In this document: positions 23,738-33,654 of the stretch, in pieces
Position numbering within the stretch: the first letter of the stretch is position 1
Layout: each line of letters opens with the position of its first letter
From: Paenibacillus oleatilyticus
Lineage (GTDB): Bacteria > Bacillota > Bacilli > Paenibacillales > NBRC-103111
DNA: 64,000 nucleotides
Direction: 5' to 3'
NCBI RefSeq assembly: GCF_018998565.1
Contig: NZ_JAHNZO010000006.1
Location: 62,001-126,000 of the forward strand
Translations under genes and position numbers: made by a program
Notes under the pieces: generated by a model
Told to the model about the DNA's origin: nothing
What the model saw: only the letters and a program-made list of their open reading frames with translations
The model's database searches: none

Positions 23738-25579
23738 TTACACCGCTTTGCAGGGAAGCGTGATGGAAAATGTCGTCCCCTGCCCCGGCTGGCTTTTGAC
23801 ATGTACGGTGCCCTCGTGGGCTTCTATGATATTTTTTACGATCGATAGCCCCAATCCCGTTCCGCCGGTAGCTCCGCGCGTACGGGCTTTATCCGCCTTG
23901 TAGAAGCGCTCGAAGATGTAAGGCAGGTCTTCCGCCGGAATGCCGTAGCCTTGGTCCGCCACCTCGATCAATACCGCGTTTTCCCCTTTGTAGCGCGTCG
24001 GCGCCGCGCTCAGCTGAATTAGCGATTGACACGGCGTATGCCGGATCGCATTGTCCAGCAGATTCGTCAGCACCTGCTCCATCCGGTCTTCGTCGGCCTG
24101 GTACAGCACCAGCTCTTCCTCAGGAAGGATGCAGGTCATCGTAATGCCGTGCTCCTTGGACAAGCCCGCGAATTTACGGTGTACCCGCTTTAAGAACGTG
24201 TTCACTTCCAGCTCGCGGAAATTCAATTCCATATTGCCCGTCTCCATCTTCGCGAGGTCGAGCAAATCCTTAACCAGCCGCCCCATACGAAGCGACTCGT
24301 CGTGAATGACCTGCGCCAGATCCTTGCGTTCTTCGGGCGTAGCTGCGATATCGTCGATCAACGCCTCGCTGTAGCCCTGCAGCATCGACAGCGGCGTGCG
24401 CAGCTCGTGCGATACGTTGGCGACAAAATCTTTGCGCAGCTTGTCGAGCCGGAATTCCTCCGTGACATCCCGCATAACGGCGACGACCCCGCGCACAATC
24501 TCATGCGAATACAATGGCGCCATCACGACAGACCATACCTCGCTCTGAACATGCAGCTTCGCCGTCATTTCCTTCGCCTCGGAGATGACCCCTTGGAATA
24601 ACGGCTGAAGCGGCTCGGGAACCGTTTCCGGTTTCTGCGGCATCTGTCTATCGTCCTGACCGAACCAGTCGTCCGTCCAATGAATCTCGTTCCAATCCCT
24701 TACGACCTTATCTCCCGGAGGATTGGTCAGAATAACTTTCCCGTCGGCGTCGAACGTAATCACCGCATCCCCCATGCTTCGCAGCACGCTGGCCAAGTGC
24801 TCCTTTTCGTGACTTAGCGCCTTGATCGTATCCGAAAGCTTCTGTCCCATATGGTTGAACGTTTTGCCCAGCTCGCCCAGCTCGTCGGAAGACGTGATCG
24901 GCACACGGGTATCATATTCGCCCTTCGAGATCAGATCAGCCGCCTTCTTGAGCTGGAGCAATGGCTGCGTAATTTTGGTCAGCAGGAAGAAGGCGAAGAA
25001 CGTTGTCATCAGAAAGCCGGCGACGCCAACGACGACGAACAGCTTTTTGACATAAGCCTGCGTCTCCTCCGCGGACTGCGTGAGCTGATACAGGATCAGC
25101 GCTCCGGCGGTTTGCGTCTGGCCTTCATTCATATAAGGCACGGCTACAGCCGTGTATTGATTGCTCAAAGGGGCGCGCGGACCCGAGCTCGTATTGCGGT
25201 TATCGACCGATTGCCCGGCGAACGCTTTCTGTAAATCCGCCTTCGTGAAGAAATCGGTATAACGGAACGTCTTGTCCGGCGCTTGCGCAAACGGCGGATC
25301 GATCTGCTCGAAATTGGCAGTCACCATCAGGATGCTGGCCCCCTGGGCGCTGAGCAGCTCGTTGACAACCTGCAAATACCGCCGTTCTTCCTTATGGAGG
25401 GAGATTTCATTGGCCACCTTGACGGCCAGCCTCGTGAGCGTTTCCGCCTGATCCTTGGACTTGGGGAACGACGTTTCGATATATCGGAACAAAAAAAGGC
25501 TGAGCGTCAATAAAACGACAACAACCAGCCCGATAATCGTAATCCACAGTTTACCGACAACACTTTTTAAAATAAACAC
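23738..25579 (-). CDS. resE: Sensor histidine kinase ResE
   Basis: Membrane kinase of 613 residues. Order: transmembrane helix (WITIIGLVVVVLLTLSLFLF), extracellular sensor, second helix (LFVVVGVAGFLMTTFFAFFL), HAMP linker (LISKGEYDTRVPI), PAS-like segment (VITFDADGKVILTN), the phospho-acceptor box FVANVSHELRTPLSMLQGY and the ATPase boxes LLDNAIRHT, DQGYGIPAEDLPYIFERF and GGTGLGLSIVKNI. It partners the response regulator encoded one base upstream. ResDE controls respiration and anaerobic genes in B. subtilis. The identity as ResE relies on linkage to resABCD. Confidence 0.92.
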   Translation of the reverse strand: MFILKSVVGKLWITIIGLVVVVLLTLSLFLFRYIETSFPKSKDQAETLTRLAVKVANEISLHKEERRYLQVVNELLSAQGASILMVTANFEQIDPPFAQAPDKTFRYTDFFTKADLQKAFAGQSVDNRNTSSGPRAPLSNQYTAVAVPYMNEGQTQTAGALILYQLTQSAEETQAYVKKLFVVVGVAGFLMTTFFAFFLLTKITQPLLQLKKAADLISKGEYDTRVPITSSDELGELGKTFNHMGQKLSDTIKALSHEKEHLASVLRSMGDAVITFDADGKVILTNPPGDKVVRDWNEIHWTDDWFGQDDRQMPQKPETVPEPLQPLFQGVISEAKEMTAKLHVQSEVWSVVMAPLYSHEIVRGVVAVMRDVTEEFRLDKLRKDFVANVSHELRTPLSMLQGYSEALIDDIAATPEERKDLAQVIHDESLRMGRLVKDLLDLAKMETGNMELNFRELEVNTFLKRVHRKFAGLSKEHGITMTCILPEEELVLYQADEDRMEQVLTNLLDNAIRHTPCQSLIQLSAAPTRYKGENAVLIEVADQGYGIPAEDLPYIFERFYKADKARTRGATGGTGLGLSIVKNIIEAHEGTVHVKSQPGQGTTFSITLPCKAV

Positions 25580-25580
25580 G

Positions 25581-26297
25581 TTATTTCGGGACCTCGAGCT
25601 TGTAGCCTACGCCCCAAACCGTCGTAATCATGGAAGCGGCGTCCGGCGACACTTTATTCAGCTTCTCGCGCAGCCGTTTCACATGGGTATCGACCGTGCG
25701 CAAATCACCGAAAAACTCGTAGTTCCATACATCCTTGAGCAGCTCTTCCCGGGAAAACACCTTATCCGGCGACACCGCCAAATAATGAAGCAGCTCGTAT
25801 TCTTTCGGAGTCAATGCCACTTCCTGTCCTCCGGCCGTGACGCGGTGAGCGTCGTGCTCGATCACCAGATTCGGGAATACGATATTATTGCTCGAATTCA
25901 CTTCCTTGGACAAATACGCGGTGACCGAAGATCTCCGCAGAATGGCCTTGACGCGGTAAATGACCTCGCGGGGACTGAACGGCTTCACCACATAGTCGTC
26001 CGCTCCCGATTCGAAGCCTTGGACACGGTTCGTTTCTTCGCCTTTGGCCGTCAGCATAATGACCGGCGTCGATTTCACCTGGCGCAGCCGGGCGCATACT
26101 TCATTGCCGTCGATGCCCGGCAGCATCACGTCGAGCAGAATCAGGTCGTAATCCTGATCCAGCGCTTTGCGCAGCGCCGATTCGCCATCCTCGGCTTCGT
26201 CAATGCTGTAATTTTCTTTCTCCAAATACATCCGCAGCAGGCGGCGAATCCGTTCCTCATCATCTACAACCAATATGTTCAACTTCGTCTCGCTCAT
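25581..26297 (-). CDS. resD: Response regulator ResD
   Basis: OmpR/PhoB-type regulator of 238 residues. The receiver domain shows ILVVDDEERI, the phosphorylated Asp in LILLDVMLPGIDG, VIMLTAKGEE and DDYVVKPFSPREVI; the winged-helix DNA-binding domain follows (EVALTPKEYELLHYLA, RTVDTHVKRLREKL). Start at 26297 (MSETKLNIL) because GAGGTTC is upstream. It is encoded directly before resE and after resC. Confidence 0.94.
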   Translation of the reverse strand: MSETKLNILVVDDEERIRRLLRMYLEKENYSIDEAEDGESALRKALDQDYDLILLDVMLPGIDGNEVCARLRQVKSTPVIMLTAKGEETNRVQGFESGADDYVVKPFSPREVIYRVKAILRRSSVTAYLSKEVNSSNNIVFPNLVIEHDAHRVTAGGQEVALTPKEYELLHYLAVSPDKVFSREELLKDVWNYEFFGDLRTVDTHVKRLREKLNKVSPDAASMITTVWGVGYKLEVPK

Positions 26298-26366
26298 GGC
26301 TGAACCTCTTTTCAATTGAGATTAACGACCGTTATTTGAAACTCGGCATGCTTCCGCTGTGCCGGT

Positions 26367-27614
26367 TTACGTGCCGGAATACGAATGCAAGCCGGCGATT
26401 ACCAGGTTTACGCCGATGAGCGTAAACATGACGACGAGAAACCCGATCACGGACAGCCAGGCGGATTTTTTGCCCTGCCAGCCGCGGGAAAGACGAAGAT
26501 GCAGGTACACCGCATAAAACAACCAGACAATCAGCGCCCACACTTCCTTCGGATCCCAGCCCCAGAAGCGTCCCCATGCTTCATGTGCCCAAATCATCGC
26601 AAAAATGAGCGCCCCGAGCGTGAAGATCGGGTAGCCGATAGCAATCGCCCGGTAGCCGATCTCATCGACATCCTCCGAGTCAATCCCTCGCATCGTGGGC
26701 TGAAGCGCCCGGCCCAACGGCTTGCGGACCACAAGACGAATCAGCGCGTACAGCAAGGTGCCCAGAAGAACCGACCAAATGACCGTATTGAACTTCCGCC
26801 CGGCATTCGCCCCCTCCATCCAGGACGGAGCTTCGAACAGCGGCTCGGTCATCCCGAGAAAAGGCTTCATTTCCAACTGCTCGCTCTGATACGGTTTTAC
26901 GATCGGCGGCAGTACGTACTCGACATTTTGCTTCACGACCTGCTCGATATTATTGATATCGGTCATCTTGACGTCGCTGACGAATGTCGCTTTATACCCT
27001 GCTGCATTAAAGCCGAAGATGGCAACAACAAACGAGATAATCATGAGCAGGGTAAAAATGGTAAACTCAACGCCGCGCTGCTCCCTGCGGTCCGCTTTGG
27101 ATGTTCCGCCGAAATTGACGTTCTGGAGCAGATACATCAAGCCTGCGGCAAACCCGACGGCGAAAAATGCTTCACCGAGCGCCGCGGTCGTCACGTGGAT
27201 TTTGAGCCAGTAGCTTTGCAGCGCCGGAATAAGCGGCTGCACTTCGCGCGGAAACACCGAAGCATAAGCGATGATAATAATCGATACAGGCATCGCGAAT
27301 ACGCCAAGCGCGGGCGTGCGATAAATCAAGTAGACGACGATAAACGCGAGCACGATCATCATTCCGAGGAAGGTCATGAATTCGTACATGTTGCTCGTCG
27401 GAATATGCCCGCCTTCCGCCCAGCGGGTAAAGAAAAACGTCACATGACACAAAAATCCGATCACGGTCAGGATGAAGCCGATGAAGCCCCACCGCTTGGC
27501 GAACCCTTCCGGGTCCGCCTCCTGAACCGATTTTTTCCCGGTAACGGCTATGACGAAGCCGAGCAGTGCCAGGGCGTACACGATAAAAGCAATCAGCAAA
27601 AACGTGCTGCTCAC
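26367..27614 (-). CDS. resC: Cytochrome c biogenesis protein ResC (CcsA-type)
   Basis: Polytopic membrane protein of 415 residues from the CcsA/CcmC haem-handling family. The WWD-type motif appears near the C terminus as AWGRFWGWDPKEVWALIVW, with conserved His residues in the flanking loops (WAHEAW, YLHLRLS). A large extracytoplasmic insertion lies around residues 205-290. With ResB it moves haem across the membrane for attachment to apocytochrome c. It overlaps resB by four bases. Confidence 0.94.
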   Translation of the reverse strand: MSSTFLLIAFIVYALALLGFVIAVTGKKSVQEADPEGFAKRWGFIGFILTVIGFLCHVTFFFTRWAEGGHIPTSNMYEFMTFLGMMIVLAFIVVYLIYRTPALGVFAMPVSIIIIAYASVFPREVQPLIPALQSYWLKIHVTTAALGEAFFAVGFAAGLMYLLQNVNFGGTSKADRREQRGVEFTIFTLLMIISFVVAIFGFNAAGYKATFVSDVKMTDINNIEQVVKQNVEYVLPPIVKPYQSEQLEMKPFLGMTEPLFEAPSWMEGANAGRKFNTVIWSVLLGTLLYALIRLVVRKPLGRALQPTMRGIDSEDVDEIGYRAIAIGYPIFTLGALIFAMIWAHEAWGRFWGWDPKEVWALIVWLFYAVYLHLRLSRGWQGKKSAWLSVIGFLVVMFTLIGVNLVIAGLHSYSGT

Positions 27615-29290
27615 GTTTCAATCACCTTTCTTTCCAGCGTCTTCGGATCGATGTCGATTCCCGTTTTTATCAAGACCTGGGCCACTTCCTTCCGGATACC
27701 GTACCAGTTCTTGTTCGTATGAGCGCCGAGCGCAAGCTGTCCGTTATCGATGCGCAGCCAGATCCGGCGATGGTGCCAATAAAAGCCCATAATCAAGCCG
27801 ATCATCGAAATAGCTGCACCGACCCAGATATACGGCATGGCCCGGTCGACCCGGATATTCAAGTAACTGACATACTCCGAAATGGCTACGTCAGCCATCG
27901 AACCAACGGACAGCTCCAGCCTGGCGCCAAGCTCTCCGTTGATTTCGTCTTGACGGAAATTGACTTTATCCACCTGACGCGGGAAGTACATATAAGGCTC
28001 CCCTTCCAGCTTCAAGCCCGGACCCGAAATGGCAAATACGAACGCCGGAGCTTTCGGTTCGTTGGACTTGGTCATCGGCACGCCTTTGTCGTCCAAAGCG
28101 AATTCGGGGAAATACGCCTTCAGCTTCAATTGGTAAGGACCTGCGGTATACGATTCCGCAGGCTTGTTCATCGGCAGCTCGAAGCTTCCGTACGTCTCGC
28201 CGGTTTGCTTGTTCTTAAGCGTCGGCTTGACGGATATGAGCGTCGGAGACGGCTTGAAGTCGAATTGATACGCGAGAAATCCATTGTACTCCAGCGGCTT
28301 GTTCACGACAATATCCTGGCGGTGCACTTCTTCAAGCACCGGCTCCTTCGCCGGATCGTCGCAATCCGCCTTGCACTGGTAGAGCACCGCTTTCGTCTCG
28401 AATACCTTCGGGACGTCCTGTCCTTTGGAGCGGAAGCTCTCCGACATCTCTTCCGGCTTGTAAAACTCCAACGTAAATTTCTCGTTCTTCAAATAATAAG
28501 AAGTCTCAGGAATTTTGACAAGCTTGCCTTCCGGAAAAGCGATATGCTGGTCCATATGCCAGCCCGGAATGCTGCGCATCAATACGGCGCCCAGAAAAAT
28601 AATCAAACCGATATGATTGATATAAGGTCCCCAGCGGCTGAAGCGATTTTTCTCCGCCAGCAGCGCCGTGCCGTCCGTATGTACGCGGTAGCGCTGCTTG
28701 CGGAGCACCTCCGCCGCCTGCTCCGTCCAAGCTTCCGGCGTCTGTCCCGAGCCCTCGGCAGCGGATGGAAGCGGTCCGATAAAAGCTACTTTTTGACGCG
28801 TGATGAAGCTTAAATGTTTGCGGATCTGTTGCTTGCTTAACGCCCGATACAACGGCAGCACGCGGTCCAGACTGCAGACGACGAGCGACGTGCCGATCAT
28901 GAACAGCAGCGTAATGAACCACCAGGATTCGAACGTATGGGATAGCCCCAGCAAATAATAAATGTATCCGATCGTTCCGTACGTTTCTTTATAATACACC
29001 GCAGGATCGATGTTCAGAAACGTATTTTCCTGCGGATATACGGTCCCCAAAATCGAGCCCAGCAGCGTGATCGCGATGAGATAAACGGCGATTTTGACGG
29101 ACGAGAAAAAATTCCACACCCGGTCCAGCACGCCGGGATTCGCACGCTGGGATCGCCGGGCGACCCCGTCGTACCGCATCTCAAGCGGCTCGCTGCCGCC
29201 TTCGTCCGAAAGCGGCTTGCCACAGGACTCGCACAGCATGGTGCCGACATGATTCTGGTGTCCGCATTCGCATTTCGTGTTTTGAATCAT
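27611..29290 (-). CDS. resB: Cytochrome c biogenesis protein ResB
   Basis: Membrane protein of 559 residues, partner of ResC in system II haem delivery. It begins with a small zinc-ribbon-like segment (CECGHQNHVGTMLCESC, two C-x-C/C-x2-C pairs), then VWNFFSSVKIAVYLIAITLLG and further helices, and a long outer domain. The N-terminal zinc-binding part is a feature of some Firmicute ResB proteins. Start at 29290 (MIQNTKCECG) lies a few bases after the resA stop codon. Confidence 0.93.
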   Translation of the reverse strand: MIQNTKCECGHQNHVGTMLCESCGKPLSDEGGSEPLEMRYDGVARRSQRANPGVLDRVWNFFSSVKIAVYLIAITLLGSILGTVYPQENTFLNIDPAVYYKETYGTIGYIYYLLGLSHTFESWWFITLLFMIGTSLVVCSLDRVLPLYRALSKQQIRKHLSFITRQKVAFIGPLPSAAEGSGQTPEAWTEQAAEVLRKQRYRVHTDGTALLAEKNRFSRWGPYINHIGLIIFLGAVLMRSIPGWHMDQHIAFPEGKLVKIPETSYYLKNEKFTLEFYKPEEMSESFRSKGQDVPKVFETKAVLYQCKADCDDPAKEPVLEEVHRQDIVVNKPLEYNGFLAYQFDFKPSPTLISVKPTLKNKQTGETYGSFELPMNKPAESYTAGPYQLKLKAYFPEFALDDKGVPMTKSNEPKAPAFVFAISGPGLKLEGEPYMYFPRQVDKVNFRQDEINGELGARLELSVGSMADVAISEYVSYLNIRVDRAMPYIWVGAAISMIGLIMGFYWHHRRIWLRIDNGQLALGAHTNKNWYGIRKEVAQVLIKTGIDIDPKTLERKVIET

Positions 29291-29292
29291 GC

Positions 29293-29832
29293 CTACTTCC
29301 ACCCTTGCTTTTGCGGTAATAGCGATGTGATGGTCTTCTCAATGTACGCCTCGTCCATTTCGCCGATCCGCATGACTTCGACCTTCCCTTCCGGTCCGAT
29401 GAAGAACGTGGTCGGATACTGGGAAACACCGTAACGCTTGCGGGTTTCCTCGTTCTTGTCGAGCAAAATCGGGAACGTAACCTTGTATTGGCTGACGAAG
29501 TTTTCGACCGCGACTCTGGGCTCGTCCAGATTGAGGCCGAGAATCTCTACATTTTTATCCGCCCACTTGGCGCGCTGTCTTTCGAGCGCCGGCATCTCGT
29601 TGCGGCAGGGCTCGCAGAATGTTCCCCAGAAGTTGACGACGACGACTTTGCCGCGGTAATCGGATAGCTTGCGGGTGGTGCCGTCCAGGCCGAGCAGCTT
29701 AAAGTCCGGCGCCTCCGAGCCTTGCGTCGGTTTCTTGTCGCTCCCGAACAGGTTGCTCGCGAGCGTGAGCGCGCCGATGACGATAATGACGGCAAAAATG
29801 GAAATTTGGACCCATCGTCTATGTTTTCCCAT
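29293..29832 (-). CDS. resA: Thiol-disulfide oxidoreductase ResA
   Basis: Membrane-anchored thioredoxin-like protein of 179 residues. An N-terminal helix (ISIFAVIIVIGALTLASNLF) precedes the thioredoxin fold with active site GTFCEPCRNEMP. ResA reduces apocytochrome c cysteines before haem attachment and needs a CEPC motif as seen here. It heads the resABCDE operon; upstream is a 73-base gap before rluB on the same strand. Confidence 0.95.
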   Translation of the reverse strand: MGKHRRWVQISIFAVIIVIGALTLASNLFGSDKKPTQGSEAPDFKLLGLDGTTRKLSDYRGKVVVVNFWGTFCEPCRNEMPALERQRAKWADKNVEILGLNLDEPRVAVENFVSQYKVTFPILLDKNEETRKRYGVSQYPTTFFIGPEGKVEVMRIGEMDEAYIEKTITSLLPQKQGWK

Positions 29833-29905
29833 ATTCTCACACCTTTAAAACGAGAGTTGACTGACAAATATCACACTTCCATTATATCGAAAATGGTCCA
29901 TGTAA

Positions 29906-30667
29906 TTATTCGCCTTTTTGAATTTTATGTGACTTGCTTTCTCCCGCTTTAAGCGCTTCCTGACGAAGCTCGTTGACCTCCTGCGGGGTCAGGTGGCGAA
30001 ACTTGCCCCGAGGAATGCCGGATAGCTGAAGCGGCCCGAATTGAATCCGTTTCAGCTTAATGACCGGATGATGAATCGCATCGAACATCCGCCGCACCTG
30101 TCGGTTGCGTCCTTCGTAAATCGTAATTTTCACGACGGCTTCATTGGTTTCCGGACGGACGTCCTGGTATTCCACCTCGGCGGGCGCGGTCATCCCGTCT
30201 TCCAGCTGAATCCCGTTCTTCAGCTTGTCCAGCAAGCTGCCATGAGGCACACCTTTGACCGTGGCCAAATAGGTGCGCGGCACGTGGTGCTTCGGATGCG
30301 TCAGCAAATGGGCGAACTCCCCGTCATTGGTGAGCAGCAGCAAGCCTTCCGTATCATAATCCAGTCGACCGATCGGATAGATGCGCTGCTTGATGTTTTT
30401 GAAAAACTCCGTTACCGTTTTGCGTCCTTCGGGATCTTGGGCGCTCGTGATGACGCCTTTCGGCTTGTTGAAGATCACATACACTTTGGACTGCCGGCGG
30501 ATCGGCTTGCCGTCCACTTTAATGAAATCCTGGGAAGGATCTACCTTCACCCCCAGGGTCGTTACTACCTTGTCATTGACTTCCACACGTCCTGCGGTAA
30601 TCAATTCTTCACACTTGCGGCGGGAGGCCACACCCGCTTCGGCCAACACTTTTTGCAATCTGTCCAT
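29906..30667 (-). CDS. rluB: 23S rRNA pseudouridine synthase RluB
   Basis: Enzyme of 253 residues with an N-terminal S4 domain (RLQKVLAEAGVASRRKCEELI) and a RsuA-family catalytic domain with GRLDYDTEGLLLLTND, where the Asp is catalytic, and EGRNRQVRRMFDAIHHPV. It makes a pseudouridine in helix 90 region of 23S rRNA. In B. subtilis the corresponding gene (ypuL/rluB) sits between spmB and resA, as here. Confidence 0.93.
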   Translation of the reverse strand: MDRLQKVLAEAGVASRRKCEELITAGRVEVNDKVVTTLGVKVDPSQDFIKVDGKPIRRQSKVYVIFNKPKGVITSAQDPEGRKTVTEFFKNIKQRIYPIGRLDYDTEGLLLLTNDGEFAHLLTHPKHHVPRTYLATVKGVPHGSLLDKLKNGIQLEDGMTAPAEVEYQDVRPETNEAVVKITIYEGRNRQVRRMFDAIHHPVIKLKRIQFGPLQLSGIPRGKFRHLTPQEVNELRQEALKAGESKSHKIQKGE

Positions 30668-30686
30668 CTGTTGGATTCACCTCAAG

Positions 30687-31028
30687 CTAATGATACCTAT
30701 CCTCGGGTGAAATCACAAGTTGCGCCCACGGAAATTCGCCGCCCGGGCACGTAATCGAATGAGGAAAAATGTCGTCGGGCTGAAAACCGTACGTTTCCGC
30801 CAGCCGGAGAATCAGCTTGTTCATCAAAAACAGCTGCTCTTTTTCCGCGGGAGCGCGGACGGCGCGCGGCCCGGAGAAGTCCCCTTCGAGACAAAGGTGG
30901 ATGTAGAGCGGATCGGTTTGCTCGGAAGAAGGGATGATGTCGCCGTTTTTGGCGATGAAATAATCATACCCTTTTCCGTTAATGGAGGAGCAGGCGGAGT
31001 GATGGATGACAATGCCGTAATACTGCAT
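30687..31028 (-). CDS. Short N-acetylmuramoyl-L-alanine amidase-like protein
   Basis: Protein of 113 residues resembling a trimmed Amidase_2/PGRP domain: YGIVIHHSACSS (first zinc His pair), GYDYFIAKNGDIIPS, LYIHLCLEGDF and ITCPGGEFPW. The family cuts peptidoglycan between MurNAc and L-Ala. No signal peptide is seen, so it may act in the cytoplasm, in the mother cell, or be non-catalytic. GAGGTG lies before the ATG at 31028; the longer frame to 31142 is not supported. Confidence 0.75.
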   Translation of the reverse strand: MQYYGIVIHHSACSSINGKGYDYFIAKNGDIIPSSEQTDPLYIHLCLEGDFSGPRAVRAPAEKEQLFLMNKLILRLAETYGFQPDDIFPHSITCPGGEFPWAQLVISPEDRYH

Positions 31029-31167
31029 GCGGTTCACCTCGTTAAGGACTGGACTGCTCACAGTATATGTGCGGAGAGAATGGGGGGTGATGCGGGGCCC
31101 GGCGAATAAGCCGGAGCGGGCGGAAAACGGGTCCGCTCGCATGCGGCATGCGATTCACCTGCTGCGT

Positions 31168-31701
31168 TCAGGCAAAGACCAACGAGCAGATCGCGATCGA
31201 AGCGATAAATCCGACGGCGTCGGAAATAAGGCCGACCTTAAGGGCATAGCCGGCCTTGCGGATGCCGATGGCGCCGAAATAAACCGTGATGACGTACAGC
31301 GTCGTATCCGTGCTTCCTTGGATCGTGGAAGCGATCCGTCCGATCATCGAATCGGGGCCGAACTCGGAGATCAGGTCTGTCGTAAAGGCAAGCGAGCCGG
31401 CGCCTGTAATCGGGCGCAAAAAAGCGAGCGGAATAATATCGCCCGGAATGCCAAGCTGCTCGCAAATCGGCTTGAGCCAGCCAATCATCAGATCCATCGC
31501 CCCGGATGCGCGGAACACGCTGATCGCCACCATCATGCCGACCAGATGCGGTATAATCCGGATTGTCGTATCGAAGCCTTCTTTAGCTCCTTCCACAAAC
31601 GATTCGTAGACGGGAACTTTCCGGTAAGCGGCATAAAGAGGAATGAAGACGATCACGACAGGGATGGCCCATGCCGATATCCAATTGACCAAGTTATACA
31701 C
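31168..31701 (-). CDS. spmB: Spore maturation protein SpmB
   Basis: Polytopic membrane protein of 177 residues of the nucleoside-recognition (Gate) family, recognised by the strings FVEGAKEGFDTTIRIIPHLVGM and RPITGAGSLAF. With SpmA it is needed for full spore core dehydration and heat resistance in B. subtilis. It follows spmA by six bases and, with dacB, repeats the B. subtilis dacB-spmA-spmB operon. Confidence 0.93.
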   Translation of the reverse strand: MYNLVNWISAWAIPVVIVFIPLYAAYRKVPVYESFVEGAKEGFDTTIRIIPHLVGMMVAISVFRASGAMDLMIGWLKPICEQLGIPGDIIPLAFLRPITGAGSLAFTTDLISEFGPDSMIGRIASTIQGSTDTTLYVITVYFGAIGIRKAGYALKVGLISDAVGFIASIAICSLVFA

Positions 31702-31707
31702 GCGGGT

Positions 31708-32307
31708 TCATCCTTTCCCCTGTCCGGGCGGCGTTGATCGCTTGCGGTACCACCGGTCAACCATGATGGCCGCCAAGGTCGAGATAAAGGTAGCGAGCAG
31801 CGTCGTACCGACGATTTCCGCCGGATTCGCCGAATTGTAATTCATTCGAATGGCGATCAGCGTTGTCGGAATCAGGGTGATGCTGGCCGTATTGAGCGCA
31901 AGGAGCGTGCACATGGCGGGGCTCGCGATGTCTTTATGCTTGTTCAGGAGCTGCAGCTCCTGCATTGCTTTAATGCCCATCGGTGTGGCGGCATTGCCCA
32001 GTCCCAGGATGTTGGCGCTCATGTTCGACATAATGTATCCGAGTGCCGGATGATTTTTGGGTACACTTGGGAAAAGCGCGCGCACGATCGGCGAGAGCAG
32101 CTTCGCCAGCTTCTGCAGCAAACCCGCATCCTCGGCGATTCGCATGATGCCGAGCCAGAACACCATAATGCTGATGAGCCCGAAGCAGACCGTCACTCCG
32201 CTCTTGGCGCCGTCAAATACCGCCTCCGTGACCAATTCGATTTTGCCCTGAAAAGCAGCGACGACAAACCCCGCAACAATGAAAAACAACCATATCCAGT
32301 TGACCAT
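31708..32307 (-). CDS. spmA: Spore maturation protein SpmA
   Basis: Membrane protein of 199 residues with the Gate-domain pattern VFDGAKSGVTVCFGLISIMVF near the N terminus and LGLGNAATPMGIKAMQEL in the middle. It is paired with SpmB. The spacing of 19 bases from dacB and 6 bases to spmB supports one operon. Expression in the mother cell under sigma-E is known in B. subtilis; no promoter was identified here. Confidence 0.93.
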   Translation of the reverse strand: MVNWIWLFFIVAGFVVAAFQGKIELVTEAVFDGAKSGVTVCFGLISIMVFWLGIMRIAEDAGLLQKLAKLLSPIVRALFPSVPKNHPALGYIMSNMSANILGLGNAATPMGIKAMQELQLLNKHKDIASPAMCTLLALNTASITLIPTTLIAIRMNYNSANPAEIVGTTLLATFISTLAAIMVDRWYRKRSTPPGQGKG

Positions 32308-32326
32308 GCCCGCCGCTCCCTTCCGC

Positions 32327-33499
32327 TTAATCCGCTTGCCCGGTAAACAGTACCCGGGTCAGCTCGGTCAAGATATAGAGCCATTTGCGCGAATTGCCGC
32401 CGCCAAGCTCTTCCGTATCCGCAAATGAATAGGCGGACCGTTCTTTCTGGTTCAACCGGGGGCTTTCCTTGGCAAACAGCGGGACCGAACCGACCGGCTT
32501 GCCGTCCAGCAAAAATTGCAATCGCCCCGCTTCCCCCAGCCGACTCTCGACGGAAGCCGCATCGTATAAAATCGGCTGACGCGCCAGTCGTCCGCGTTCC
32601 GCCTGTTCCGCCGGATACCGAAACGATGCCCCGGCGACAAGCCCGGTCCCCTCAATCGCCTCCCCCTTCTCGGCTAAAGAAAGCAGGGGAAAATGCTTGA
32701 AGCCGAAGTCGAGAAGCCGGGAGTGATCGATCCAATCATCGGGATCGTTCAAGGTCACGACAGCGAGCTGCTGCCCGCCTCGGGTCGCCGAAGAGACAAG
32801 GCACCGCTTCGCCAGCTTCGTATAGCCGGTTTTTACCCCATCCGCTCCCTCGTAGAGCGATAGCATTTTATTTTTATTGATCCAGCTGTAATCCCAGGAT
32901 TCGTTCGGATTCGGCACCTTCTTCACTTTCGTTTTCACAATTTCCTGAAACACGGGGTTTTTGAGGGCATAAGCGGTCAGCTTGGCCATATCGTTCGCCG
33001 TCGAATAGTGCCCTTGCTCGTCCAGGCCGGAAGGATTTTTAAAGCTGGAATTCGTCATCCCGACGACCTTCGCCTTCTCGTTCATCAAGAAGACGAAGCC
33101 TTCCATGCTGCCGCCCACATGCTCGGCAATCGTAATCGCCGTATCATTCCCGGAACGGAGCATCAAGCCGTATAGCAAGTCCTTAAGATTCATTTCCTCG
33201 TTCAACCTCAAGTAAATGGAAGACCCTTCTTTGCCGAACGCGTTCTTGCTCACCTTCGCCCGATCGGTCAAACGCCCATGCTCAATCGCGACAATCGCCG
33301 TCATGATTTTGGTCAAGCTGGCGATGCGCATCGGTGTGTCTCCCCTGGAACTGTAAAGCAGCCGCCCGGAAGCGACGTCGATCAATGCCGCAGCCGCCGC
33401 GCCGGTGGATACGCCCGGAGCGGCGCTGACTCCCGCCGGCGGAAGCGCGCCCATATAAACCAACAGCAAAGTGAGCAAAAGCAAACATCCTTTTCTCAT
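32327..33499 (-). CDS. dacB: D-alanyl-D-alanine carboxypeptidase (DacB-type)
   Basis: Exported penicillin-binding protein of 390 residues. A signal peptide (MRKGCLLLLTLLLVYMGALP) is followed by the serine carboxypeptidase motifs IASLTKIM (S-x2-K), MLRSGNDTA (S-x-N) and DGVKTGYTKLA (K-T-G). DacB-type enzymes trim peptide side chains in the spore cortex; linkage to spmAB supports this over the vegetative PBP5. GGGAGG is six bases before the ATG at 33499. Confidence 0.93.
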   Translation of the reverse strand: MRKGCLLLLTLLLVYMGALPPAGVSAAPGVSTGAAAAALIDVASGRLLYSSRGDTPMRIASLTKIMTAIVAIEHGRLTDRAKVSKNAFGKEGSSIYLRLNEEMNLKDLLYGLMLRSGNDTAITIAEHVGGSMEGFVFLMNEKAKVVGMTNSSFKNPSGLDEQGHYSTANDMAKLTAYALKNPVFQEIVKTKVKKVPNPNESWDYSWINKNKMLSLYEGADGVKTGYTKLAKRCLVSSATRGGQQLAVVTLNDPDDWIDHSRLLDFGFKHFPLLSLAEKGEAIEGTGLVAGASFRYPAEQAERGRLARQPILYDAASVESRLGEAGRLQFLLDGKPVGSVPLFAKESPRLNQKERSAYSFADTEELGGGNSRKWLYILTELTRVLFTGQAD

Positions 33500-33654
33500 C
33501 TTTATCCTCCCACACGCCATCCTACAGGAAAGGCCGACCGGTATCGATCGGACAACTCCATGTCTTTGTACAAGTATATGCTTGTCACTTCAGGTTATGA
33601 ACGGCCCATGACAAGCCGCAACTTGAAGCGTATGGGAAAAGAAATCAAATAAAA

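Noticed and set aside
26385-27722. Plus-strand frame opposite resC
   Set aside because: Shadow frame with low-complexity polar composition; ResC motifs are on the minus strand.
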